DNA of 64,000 nucleotides from Candidatus Electrothrix aestuarii (lineage in GTDB: Bacteria > Desulfobacterota > Desulfobulbia > Desulfobulbales > Desulfobulbaceae), in NCBI GenBank assembly GCA_032595685.2, contig CP159373.1, forward strand, positions 393,001 through 457,000, read 5' to 3'. A model generated the notes under the pieces. The model was not told the origin of the DNA, did no database searches, and saw nothing but the letters and a program-made list of their open reading frames with translations. How positions within the stretch are numbered: position 1 is the first letter of the stretch; the number at the start of each line of letters is the position of its first letter. The translations under genes and the position numbers were made by a program. Shown here in pieces: positions 7,850-15,090 of this stretch.

Positions 7850-9994
7850 TCAGCAACCGTTTCTTTTTTTCAGCAGGAGGAAACGGCCATCAAGCAATAA
7901 CAACGGAAGCAAAAAATATCCCCCCAGGACAACAAAATAGTAGTATCGCCAATTAACTGTTCCAATTAAAAAAAGCAGGGCTACAACCTGCACCAGGTGT
8001 ACGGAAGAAAACAGCGCAGAAAGTGGCAACAGCCGATAGAATAGCATACTCAGGGGAAAAAGATATAACAACCAAAAAGGGTTCCAGGAAAAATAGATCC
8101 AGGGATACTCTAAGGATGTGTCATACATCTTGCGCATGATTTTCCGTAAAGAGGGAAACAATAAATCTGTTTCTGGGGATGCGTACCTATGGGAATCATT
8201 CCAGCCGGTCTCCCGAAGAAAGTCGTGGGCATAACGATCACCAAGATAATAATGCCAAAGATCGCTCTGTTGCCGGTTCTTTTTCAAGTCCAACAAACGG
8301 GGATAACGAGAAACGCCCTCTTTGAAACGAGTAAGCAGCGAGTCCTGATCAAGTTGTTGCAGATAGGAACGAGTCAGATCCTGAAAATACGAGGCGCTCT
8401 TTATCGTTTTGGGAGGAAAAAAAACCAGCCAGAGGATAAGCACTCCAACACAACAGGAGAGAAGAGTGACAATCTTAGGAATCCTTACCAGACCTCCCAG
8501 GACAAACAGTAAAGGAATAAAAGCGAGGTAAATTATCCCATTATGACGAAAAAGAAGAAGGGCTAAGAATAAGAAAAGCAGAGCAAAGCCTGAGCCCAGC
8601 GTCAAATGCAGGGATGCCTTCTTCCCCGCATTCTCTGTTGTTTGATCCTCTCTTTTTCGTAAAAAGAAATAGGCTGGGACGAGCCCCCAGAAAACCACCA
8701 ACAAGGCAAAAGGGATATCCTTCCAGAGGGCAATCGTATAGCACCCTACAGGGACAGAAAAAAGCAGTAGGGCATAACATGGCAAGAGCAAAAGCAGGCT
8801 GACTTTCCGACGATGGCAATAAGAAAAAACCGTGGCGATGAGCAGTGCTAACAAAAAAATCTGTGTTATCGGCACCACAGCAGGATGATTCCAGATATGT
8901 TGGAGAAAGCTGTACCAGATCAGATTAATGACAGGATGGTCGTTGATCATCACATCAGGCAACCAGGCAGCACGCCATATATTCAAAGAATCAACGGACA
9001 TAACACCTGGCCAAAAAGCCAGCAAATACACTAAATAGACGGCACAGGCTCCCCAAAAAAAGCCCCAAAAAGAACGGTATTTTCTGCCTAAGAGAACGTC
9101 TTTCAGTCCTCCTTGTTGCTGAACAAAACTGCGCAGGGCACAGATCAGCCAAGTGAGCAGCCCAGCAAAAATAACCTGATAGAAGATCCGTTCTTTATGA
9201 AAAAAGTGTTTGAGATATCGGGTAGGATGAGCAATGATCACCTGCCCGTCTTTTTGCTCCTCAGGCAAAGGGAGTGGAATAATTCGGCCTGACTTTGTCC
9301 GCAAACTCAACGCAGAAAAGTGCATTCCTTGGGAAGGGGACATCTGCAAGGAATCCACCGCATATCGTGGCAACTTCATCCAGACAGAAAACCGCCCCTG
9401 TTCATCCAAAAGCCAATAATTGAACCTCGCCTGGATGATTGCCCAGTTCCCTCGATAGAGGTCATGGTTCGCTATAAAATCATTCATAGCGATCTGGACC
9501 TTACCAGAGTGAGCATTAGTGGCCAGTGAAAAATAGACCTGCTTTTCAGCTGGTACGTCTAAGGTGATCTCAGAGTTCTCTGACTCAAGAAGCCAGCCCT
9601 TTCCCTGAATACGACGAACCTCATGGAGATTTTTTTCCACAAGAGGTTGTCCTCTATCATCAACCCGGATTTCTGTCAGGACAACCCGTGTGCCCTTGGA
9701 CAGAGCATTCTTTTCACGGCCCCTGGAAACAACGACTTGTAAAGGCTCATGAGCGTTTCCTCGAAAAGGAAGAAAAGAAAAACGCTCCTTTTCGTAGCTG
9801 TTATAGCCATTCCCTGAGTCCCATTGTACCCCAAGAGCAGCCCCCGTATCGAGAGCGGTTCCCTCAATAAGCAGACGAGCAGGCTCATACCAGCCTGTGC
9901 TAAAAATAAAATAGGTAAGGAGAAGAGGAAAAAGCAGAATTGCCAGGCGGAGCCCGGATCTTCGATGGAAAAAATGGGATAGCTTATCAAACAA
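7850..9994 (-). CDS. Large polytopic membrane protein, GT-C/DUF6020-like
   Basis: A 714-residue membrane protein. One N-terminal helix (about 17-35) is followed by a roughly 220-residue soluble domain rich in beta pattern, and then about ten membrane helices. The loop after the second helix cluster contains PGVMSVDSLNIWRAAW and, later, NDHPVINLIWYSFLQ. An acidic residue followed by a conserved HP in this arrangement is seen in GT-C-type transferases and DUF6020 proteins. A lipid-linked sugar transferase or glycan-modifying role in the surrounding operon is inferred. The start codon is TTG at 9992-9994; no ATG occurs between it and the preceding in-frame stop, and the ribosome-binding site is weak. 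Confidence 0.65.
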   Translation of the reverse strand: MFDKLSHFFHRRSGLRLAILLFPLLLTYFIFSTGWYEPARLLIEGTALDTGAALGVQWDSGNGYNSYEKERFSFLPFRGNAHEPLQVVVSRGREKNALSKGTRVVLTEIRVDDRGQPLVEKNLHEVRRIQGKGWLLESENSEITLDVPAEKQVYFSLATNAHSGKVQIAMNDFIANHDLYRGNWAIIQARFNYWLLDEQGRFSVWMKLPRYAVDSLQMSPSQGMHFSALSLRTKSGRIIPLPLPEEQKDGQVIIAHPTRYLKHFFHKERIFYQVIFAGLLTWLICALRSFVQQQGGLKDVLLGRKYRSFWGFFWGACAVYLVYLLAFWPGVMSVDSLNIWRAAWLPDVMINDHPVINLIWYSFLQHIWNHPAVVPITQIFLLALLIATVFSYCHRRKVSLLLLLPCYALLLFSVPVGCYTIALWKDIPFALLVVFWGLVPAYFFLRKREDQTTENAGKKASLHLTLGSGFALLFLFLALLLFRHNGIIYLAFIPLLFVLGGLVRIPKIVTLLSCCVGVLILWLVFFPPKTIKSASYFQDLTRSYLQQLDQDSLLTRFKEGVSRYPRLLDLKKNRQQSDLWHYYLGDRYAHDFLRETGWNDSHRYASPETDLLFPSLRKIMRKMYDTSLEYPWIYFSWNPFWLLYLFPLSMLFYRLLPLSALFSSVHLVQVVALLFLIGTVNWRYYYFVVLGGYFLLPLLLLDGRFLLLKKRNGC

Positions 9995-10039
9995 AATAAA
10001 AGGCCTGCAAAGATTATAACGGTTCCTCCCCCAGCAGGT

Positions 10040-12187
10040 TTAAGAAGGAAACTCTCGGCGATAGCGCCTGTACCCGTTAATATGGCGATAGAAATCCAGG
10101 CCAAGACGACGCAGGATAATCGGAGGCCAGGTTCCCATTTCCAGGATGGCGGGGTTCTTCCGCATATTGATAAAATTACGATACCGATCTTTCAGGGTGA
10201 GATGGGTATCTGTGCAGAAGTCAGTATATTCAAAGACACCGAAATTTTCCAAATGATAAAGACGCTCAAAGAATTCTATTTCTTCATTGGTCGGAGTAAA
10301 AACCATGCGGGCATGACGGCGGGCAAACCACTCCGGGTCAGGAACAGTACAGCCTGAGCGTAAAAAGGCCTGATTCAACAGGCAGACATCTCCAAAAAAC
10401 TGCTCCTGCAAGGGCTGAATCTTCTCAGCAAAGAGCTTTCGCTCTTTAGGCAAATCCAGTGTAGCGACCAGCACTTCTTTGTTTTCAGGCTCCACAACTC
10501 CTGCCATCCCGACAGGCCCCACCCATCTCACACGCTCTCTGACTTCCCGTTGGTGGTCATCCGGCAATTGTGCAAACTGCTCTGGGGTGAAATAACCGTC
10601 CGCACTGCCGTGGGAGGCACCGAGCATCATCTCAAACAGAGAGCGATTATTATTATAGACATTAAAATGGGGGAGATGTCGGGTATTGTCGAACAGGAGA
10701 CCCTGCTTTTGATTCTTTTCCTGTGGCTCTGCTGCTCTCAAAAAGCCAGCAAAATAGCCCTGGAGAGCAACACGTCCTTCCAGGATATTATAGACATTAT
10801 CCTGAATAGAGCCCTTCCAGCCCACATCAACAATAGTCAGCCCCTCCTGTTCATAGGGGATCCCCAGAGAGTCAAGATAGACCAGGAAGTTACTCCGCTG
10901 CTGTAGCCTCCGTTCTTCGTAGACCTGCTGAAAGGAATCCGCAGCAAGCAGACGTGCAAACTCAGCGCTCCCGGCAAGATTGGGCACCCGAGCCTCATAA
11001 TCAATACCGATCTCAGCACAAAGTGAGCGGGCCAGGGACTCTTCAAAATTCAGACTCAGCAAAAAATCCCGAGGTGCTATATCTCGATAATAGGCGAACA
11101 GGCGCGCAAAATCCTCTCCTGCCAAGGGGCGCAAAGAGGCAAGGAAGGTGGCCTTGCGGGAAACCAGAAGATAATGGGAACGGATCACCCGAGAACCAAA
11201 GAGATCATCCTGCATCCGATCAAAGAGTTTTTTCAGAAACTCCCCTTCCTTGGAAAAGAAGACAACATCCTGGACTTTCTTCTCCAGTACGTTTTCCAGC
11301 AGCTTGTGGGTGAAATACCAAAGCGTTGTGCTGATCTCCTTAAACACCCCTTCCTGAGAAACAGCCTGACCAAAACGCTGCCGCACCCTGGTGGATTCGC
11401 TCAGCATCTCCGGCTTCCAGCACCGGTATAATGTCTTCTGCTGTGGGTTAACAAGATATAGAGACTGCATCCCCAGGTCATCAGGCCGTGTCACGTCGGA
11501 AGTGAGATTATCTCCGATCATCAGCATCTGCTTCGGCGTACATCCCAGCTCCGCACAGACCTTCTGATACAACCTCCCGGAGCTTTTGGCCACGCCATGA
11601 TCCGCCGAGATATAAAAATGATCAAAGTAGTTGCGAATGCCCATGCTTTCAAGCATGACGTGGAACCAGGGGCTAGGCAGATAAAAATCCGAGATGAGCA
11701 CGGTGGTCATTCCCTGATTCCGCAACCAGACAAGGACCTGGATGCTCTCCTCACAGGGCTGCTGTACTGCTCTCTCCACCACGGTTTCTATGGACAAAAT
11801 CCGTTGGGCAAAAAGGGCGGCATCTCGCAGCGGGGGGATATCTCCCAGTTCCTGCTGCAAGGCAGCACGATAGGGAGGAACAAAGGTGTGCAGATAGAAT
11901 TCCAGCTCGCCACCAGCGGCCTCGCTCTGCACACAGAGTTCTCGCTCTAACTGCTGACGCAGAGCATAGAGCTGTTCTGGGGAGATGAGATTATTCAGCA
12001 GCTGACTATGGAGCTTGGCAGCAAGCTGCTTGGTGTATTCCGGCTCAATTTCGCGGACGACCAAGGTATCGAAATAATCAAAGCAGAAATACCGGACCCC
12101 GGCATCCGCCTGTTGCAGGAGATATTCACCGACGGTCTCCGGACGGTCCTTTCCTATTGTCCAGGTAACGAGCCTATCTCTGCTCAT
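10040..12187 (-). CDS. COG5610-type HAD-superfamily protein
   Basis: A 715-residue protein. The first 250 residues are a HAD phosphatase-like domain: motif I FDYFDTLVVRE (Asp nucleophile and DxFDT variant), motif II LISDFYLP, a Lys in VAKSSGRLY, and motif IV GDNLTSDV. The remaining 460 residues, including a DVGWKGSIQDNVYN segment, resemble the C-terminal part of COG5610 predicted hydrolases, which occur in polysaccharide loci. It is the first gene of the minus-strand glycan operon. A role in glycan or glycerol-phosphate modification is inference. Its length fits the family. Confidence 0.75.
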   Translation of the reverse strand: MSRDRLVTWTIGKDRPETVGEYLLQQADAGVRYFCFDYFDTLVVREIEPEYTKQLAAKLHSQLLNNLISPEQLYALRQQLERELCVQSEAAGGELEFYLHTFVPPYRAALQQELGDIPPLRDAALFAQRILSIETVVERAVQQPCEESIQVLVWLRNQGMTTVLISDFYLPSPWFHVMLESMGIRNYFDHFYISADHGVAKSSGRLYQKVCAELGCTPKQMLMIGDNLTSDVTRPDDLGMQSLYLVNPQQKTLYRCWKPEMLSESTRVRQRFGQAVSQEGVFKEISTTLWYFTHKLLENVLEKKVQDVVFFSKEGEFLKKLFDRMQDDLFGSRVIRSHYLLVSRKATFLASLRPLAGEDFARLFAYYRDIAPRDFLLSLNFEESLARSLCAEIGIDYEARVPNLAGSAEFARLLAADSFQQVYEERRLQQRSNFLVYLDSLGIPYEQEGLTIVDVGWKGSIQDNVYNILEGRVALQGYFAGFLRAAEPQEKNQKQGLLFDNTRHLPHFNVYNNNRSLFEMMLGASHGSADGYFTPEQFAQLPDDHQREVRERVRWVGPVGMAGVVEPENKEVLVATLDLPKERKLFAEKIQPLQEQFFGDVCLLNQAFLRSGCTVPDPEWFARRHARMVFTPTNEEIEFFERLYHLENFGVFEYTDFCTDTHLTLKDRYRNFINMRKNPAILEMGTWPPIILRRLGLDFYRHINGYRRYRREFPS

Positions 12188-12300
12188 AATAAGCTCTCAC
12201 GGCTGTCACAGGCACCTTCCATACAGTCCGCTCTGCAACAGAGATTCTGCGGCGCACAAATCTTCCCCGCATGCCTCAATCCAGGCAGATACAGAGGGTT

Positions 12301-12641
12301 TCATACCAGAACTTCCCCCTTTTCCAGCACTTCTCTGGTGAAAGAGTTATCAGCTTTCATAAAATTATCCCATTCCTGCCTTGTATACACGATCAGATCC
12401 ATAGGAACCTTACGTTTTAAAAAAGTGAAATATTTTTTTACCGAAGAATAATTCGCGACTCTTTCGTCAAAATCCTTCGGTATACCGTCTTTATCCAGCA
12501 CCACGATTAAATCTATATCGCTGTCGTCGCCGACTTCTCCGTACGCATACGAACCGAACAGTACGGCTTTATACGGATTCAGCTCGGTCAGAATATTTTC
12601 AATTCAGTCAGGTAATTCCGCAACATGCTTTTATGCTCCAT
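12301..12641 (-). pseudogene. MNT-type nucleotidyltransferase, frameshifted
   Basis: Minus-strand remnant of a minimal nucleotidyltransferase. The start ATG at 12639-12641 encodes MEHKSMLRNYLTELKIF and stops; one frame over, the sequence continues as NILTELNPYKAVLFGSYAYG with the GSX10DXD catalytic motif (GSYAYG...DSDID) and runs to 12301. A single-base change near 12605 explains the break. Such proteins are usually antitoxins of HEPN partners. No intact HEPN gene precedes it, although a short WYDETHEQV-like stretch upstream could be a decayed partner. Confidence 0.65.
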
Positions 12642-12819
12642 AATATATTTCACAGAAGCTCTTTCATTTAAACCTGTTCATGCGTTTCATCATACCATGT
12701 ATCCCGGCTCTGCAAACATTATTTTTGCACCACACAGGAAAGACAGGGAGATGCTTTTGATATTAAAAAGCCCAGGCATTGCCGCGATGATCAGGGGGCA
12801 TTTTCCATAAGAGGGATAT

Positions 12820-12890
12820 TACCTGATGCGGGGAGAAGGGGCAAGGGGGATGGCCGAGAGTGCGAAGGAATGCCCTGAAACCGGGCGGTG
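12820..12890 (+). repeat. Dispersed hairpin repeat, copy 1
   Basis: Divergent member of a five-copy family with the pattern TTACCTGATG, a GGGCAAG-type box, a TGGC box and a GCCCTGAA...GGGC inverted pair. It lies directly after the hepT stop codon. Confidence 0.5.
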
Positions 12891-12892
12891 AT

Positions 12893-13210
12893 TTACTTTC
12901 CTTTTTTGTCCTCATCCTGCAACACCTTTTCAATGTTGCGTATATGCAGAAGCAGTTGCGGCAATTCTTTCTTTGCAACATCCCAGACGATATCAAGATT
13001 CACGCCGAAATACTGATGAATAAGCCGGTCTCTCATTCCGGCAAGATTTTTCGTGGCCTCTCCTATAATCTCAAGGTTTCGGCTAACGGCATCCTGTGTT
13101 TTTATATCCTCAAAGAAATCACTACTGCTCATTGTTTCAGTATAGGCAGTTATTCGCTGCAACGCCTCTCTGATATGACTCAAAAAGTCGCTGCCCGTTC
13201 TTTCAGACAT
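12893..13210 (-). CDS. hepT: HepT-like HEPN toxin (DUF86)
   Basis: A 105-residue all-helical HEPN RNase-type toxin, counted from the internal Met at 13210 (MSERTGSDF). An upstream in-frame Met at 13228 would lie deeper in mntA. The active-site/modification motif RX4HXY is present as RDRLIHQY, followed by FGVNLDIVWD. In the HepT/MntA family the motif Tyr is AMPylated by the partner nucleotidyltransferase to silence the toxin. The gene overlaps the end of mntA by 8 nt, so expression is coupled. It ends in Lys/Asp-rich residues against a dispersed repeat. Confidence 0.85.
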   Translation of the reverse strand: MSERTGSDFLSHIREALQRITAYTETMSSSDFFEDIKTQDAVSRNLEIIGEATKNLAGMRDRLIHQYFGVNLDIVWDVAKKELPQLLLHIRNIEKVLQDEDKKGK

Positions 13211-13505
13211 AAATAATGCTCCGCTCAATATCCCGGGCGATTCTTTTCACGGTTATCCTTCGTACACCTTCCAGCGTCAGAACGTCGGCCTTCTTTCCCA
13301 GAATATTCTCAAGATACTCTGTAAACTCGACGAATCGGAGACCGATCGGGCGTTCAAATTCCGCCACAAGGTCAACATCGCTTTCTTCTGTCTGCTCGCC
13401 CCTGGCATAAGAACCGAACAGGCCCAGCCTTTTTACGCCGTACTCTGCCATAAGATAGGGATATTTTCCTTGGAGAATTTCAGTAATCTTTTCTTTCGTC
13501 AGCAT
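13203..13505 (-). CDS. mntA: MntA-like minimal nucleotidyltransferase antitoxin
   Basis: A 100-residue antitoxin starting MLTKEKITEILQG at 13505, preferred over an upstream Met because it starts the family fold. It carries the GSX10DXD motif as GSYARGEQTEESDVD. In the characterised type VII HEPN/MNT systems this enzyme AMPylates the HepT Tyr. The order here is mntA then hepT, on the minus strand, with an 8-nt overlap. Bases 13274-13677, covering most of this gene and its upstream region, recur at 14354-14757. Confidence 0.85.
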   Translation of the reverse strand: MLTKEKITEILQGKYPYLMAEYGVKRLGLFGSYARGEQTEESDVDLVAEFERPIGLRFVEFTEYLENILGKKADVLTLEGVRRITVKRIARDIERSIIYV

Positions 13506-13677
13506 GATTCCGTTACAGTGTTCTATTTTTCCGTAGGATTTCCACAAAAGAATATTACCTGATGTATGCAGGCAGGGCAAGGATATGGCGGATATAAAGG
13601 CAAGACCCTGAATCGTGACGACTCAGGGCCTTGCCTGTCAACGAAGAGGAGAAAACCTATTTGTCCAACATCTCCTG
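13274..13677. repeat. 404-bp direct repeat, copy 1
   Basis: About 404 bp nearly identical to 14354-14757 (constant offset 1080, only a handful of substitutions). It covers most of mntA, its 5' region and the hairpin repeat. Between the copies sits the hicAB module. Confidence 0.9.
13556..13640 (+). repeat. Dispersed hairpin repeat, copy 2
   Basis: TTACCTGATG, GGGCAAGGAT and a 13-bp inverted pair GGCAAGACCCTGA / TCAGGGCCTTGCC around an 11-nt loop. It lies upstream of mntA, inside the 404-bp direct repeat. Confidence 0.6.
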
Positions 13678-13691
13678 TCCCGATTTTTTGT

Positions 13692-14021
13692 TCAGTTAAT
13701 AAGTCTTGAACTAACGAGTCTATTGATACTTACTCCTGACTCTGCAGCTTGTATTGCTAAATCTCTATGAACTTCCGGTGGAACACGAACCATAAATTTA
13801 CCACTGTAATTCTTTGAGGCAATTGGTCGTGGAATTTTTTCATTATTTGCTACCATATCATCAACAACAGATTTGACAGTTTTTCGAATACCTTTGAGTG
13901 CCGATTCCGGAGATGTAGCGAGCCAACTTAAGCTTGGAAACTCAGCACATAAACCGACATACTCTTCATCTTCTGCAGACCAAGTAACTCTATATGTATA
14001 ATGATCATTTTTTAACGCCAT
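13692..14021 (-). CDS. hicB: HicB-type antitoxin
   Basis: A 109-residue antitoxin. The N-terminal half has the HicB partial RNase-H-like fold (YRVTWSAEDEEYVGLCAEFP, LSWLATSPESALKGI), and the C-terminal half is a ribbon-helix-helix segment (SGKFMVRVPPEVHRDLAIQA, GVSINRLVSSRL) that would bind the operator. Its start overlaps the end of the hicA gene by 17 nt, giving the usual hicA-hicB order. The 3' end abuts the end of the 404-bp repeat, so no attC or terminator remains there. Confidence 0.88.
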   Translation of the reverse strand: MALKNDHYTYRVTWSAEDEEYVGLCAEFPSLSWLATSPESALKGIRKTVKSVVDDMVANNEKIPRPIASKNYSGKFMVRVPPEVHRDLAIQAAESGVSINRLVSSRLIN

Positions 14022-14265
14022 TTTTTACCTCCAACTTTTCAATAGCTTTCAGCACTTGCTTAACCTGGTATGCTTTTGCTTTACCTTTTTTATTCTGAAT
14101 ATTTACTCTAGGATCTCCTTGCCAAGGTGTTTTGTAGATCCGATGACTGCTACCAGATTGGCGTGCTTTACCAAAATAAAAATCACAAATTTTGCATAAA
14201 TCTGTGAACTTCACATCATTTGGATTTTTGTTAATATCAAACAGAATTTTTTCTATTTTGCTCAT
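14005..14265 (-). CDS. hicA: HicA-type mRNA interferase toxin
   Basis: An 86-residue toxin with the double-stranded-RNA-binding-like fold. The catalytic His lies in GSSHRIYKTPW, and VNIQNKKGKAKAYQVKQVLKAIEKL matches the C-terminal strand and helix. Members cleave mRNA and are neutralised by HicB. It is slightly longer than the shortest family members because of a helical N-terminus (KIEKILFDINKN, FTDLCKICDFYFG). The upstream region contains TTGACAATAGTATCAATAG, a likely promoter/operator, next to a truncated attC site at 14313. Confidence 0.88.
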   Translation of the reverse strand: MSKIEKILFDINKNPNDVKFTDLCKICDFYFGKARQSGSSHRIYKTPWQGDPRVNIQNKKGKAKAYQVKQVLKAIEKLEVKNGVKK

Positions 14266-14312
14266 GCTTAAACGATATCACTATTGATACTATTGTCAAG
14301 GTTCTTTATGAT

Positions 14313-14353
14313 GCCTAACGACCTGCATCACCAGCGGCTCACCAGAGCTTGCC
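14313..14353 (-). other. Truncated attC-like integron recombination site
   Basis: The plus strand reads GCCTAAC then a GC-rich arm with CACCAGCGGCTC. On the minus strand this ends in the core site GTTAGGC. The arm is cut off at 14354, where the 404-bp repeat starts, so only one half of the site remains. On the minus strand hicA starts about 50 nt after the core, as in a gene cassette. Confidence 0.45.
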
Positions 14354-14585
14354 GCGTCAGAACGTCGGCCTTCTTTCCCGGAATATCCTCAAGATACTCT
14401 GTAAACTCGACGAATCGGAGACCGATCAGGCGTTCAAATTCCGCCACAAGGTCAACATCGCTTTCTTCCGTCTGCTCGCCCCTGGCATAAGAACCGAACA
14501 GGCCCAGCCTTTTTACGCCGTACTCTGCCATAAGATAGGGATATTTTCCTTGGAGAATTTCAGTAATCTTTTCTTTCGTCAGCAT
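14328..14585 (-). pseudogene. Truncated duplicate of mntA
   Basis: Second copy of the MntA antitoxin, start at 14585. The first 77 residues match mntA, including GSX10DXD (differences: P to L after FER, N to D and L to P near EYLED-IPG). At 14354 the repeat ends and the reading frame runs into unrelated sequence (RQALVSRW), losing the last helices. It has no HEPN partner of its own. It could still modify HepT in trans, but is more likely a by-product of repeat duplication. Confidence 0.75.
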
Positions 14586-14757
14586 GATTCCGTTACAGTG
14601 TTCTATTTTTCCGTAGGATTTCCACAAAAGAATATTACCTGATGTATGCAGGCAGGGCAAGGATATGGCGGATATAAAGGCAAGGCCCTGAATCGTGACG
14701 ACTCAGGGTCTTGCCTGTCAACGAAGAGGAGAAAACCTATTTGTCCAACATCTCCTG
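14354..14757. repeat. 404-bp direct repeat, copy 2
   Basis: Match to 13274-13677. It carries the truncated mntA copy and leads into the 141-bp tandem repeat, with which it shares the GAAGAGGAGAAAACC start. Confidence 0.9.
14632..14720 (+). repeat. Dispersed hairpin repeat, copy 3
   Basis: As copy 2, but the two arms are GGCAAGGCCCTGA / TCAGGGTCTTGCC: the single arm differences seen in copy 2 appear on the opposite arms here. Confidence 0.6.
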
Positions 14758-15004
14758 CTCGGTATCAGCAGTGACGGAGGTCATTCGCATCTAGGGTAAA
14801 GGCGATGTCGTTGATGGGAGGTAATGCCGTAGAAGGATAAAAAATAAATCTGTCCCGATTTTTGAAGAGGAGAAAACCTATTTGTCCAACATCTCCTGCT
14901 CGGTATCAGCAGTGACGGAGGTCATTCGCATCTAGGGTAAAGGCGATGTCGTTGATGGGAGGTAATGCCGTAGAAGGATAAAAAATAAATCTGTCCCCAT
15001 TTTT
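14723..15004. repeat. 141-bp tandem repeat, two units
   Basis: Units 14723-14863 and 14864-15004 are almost identical and hold no gene. Each begins GAAGAGGAGAAAACC and ends AAATAAATCTGTCCC plus a T-run. On the minus strand this reads GGGACAGATTTATTTTT, a string common near repetitive extragenic elements in bacteria. A shortened form of the unit (internal deletion) ends the first 404-bp repeat at 13643-13690. Confidence 0.85.
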
Positions 15005-15016
15005 AGTTTTGTTGCA

Positions 15017-15090
15017 GCCTAACGTTTAAGCTCACCGGCAAATTTGAAGCGCAGCGAAAAATTTGTCCGAGTGGAGCGCATTGTTAGAGC
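15017..15090 (-). other. attC-like integron site of the restriction cassette
   Basis: A 74-bp imperfect palindrome bounded by GCCTAAC and GTTAGAG core-like sites. The inner arms CCGGCAAATTT and AAATTTGTCCG pair, as do GCTCA and TGGAGC. On the minus strand the site begins CTCTAAC right after the stop of the restriction gene and ends in GTTAGGC, which is the expected place and shape of an attC behind a cassette gene. Confidence 0.7.

Noticed and set aside
12641-12819. Intact HEPN partner for the broken MNT gene
   Set aside because: Only a short WYDETHEQV-like stretch is readable and stops interrupt all frames.
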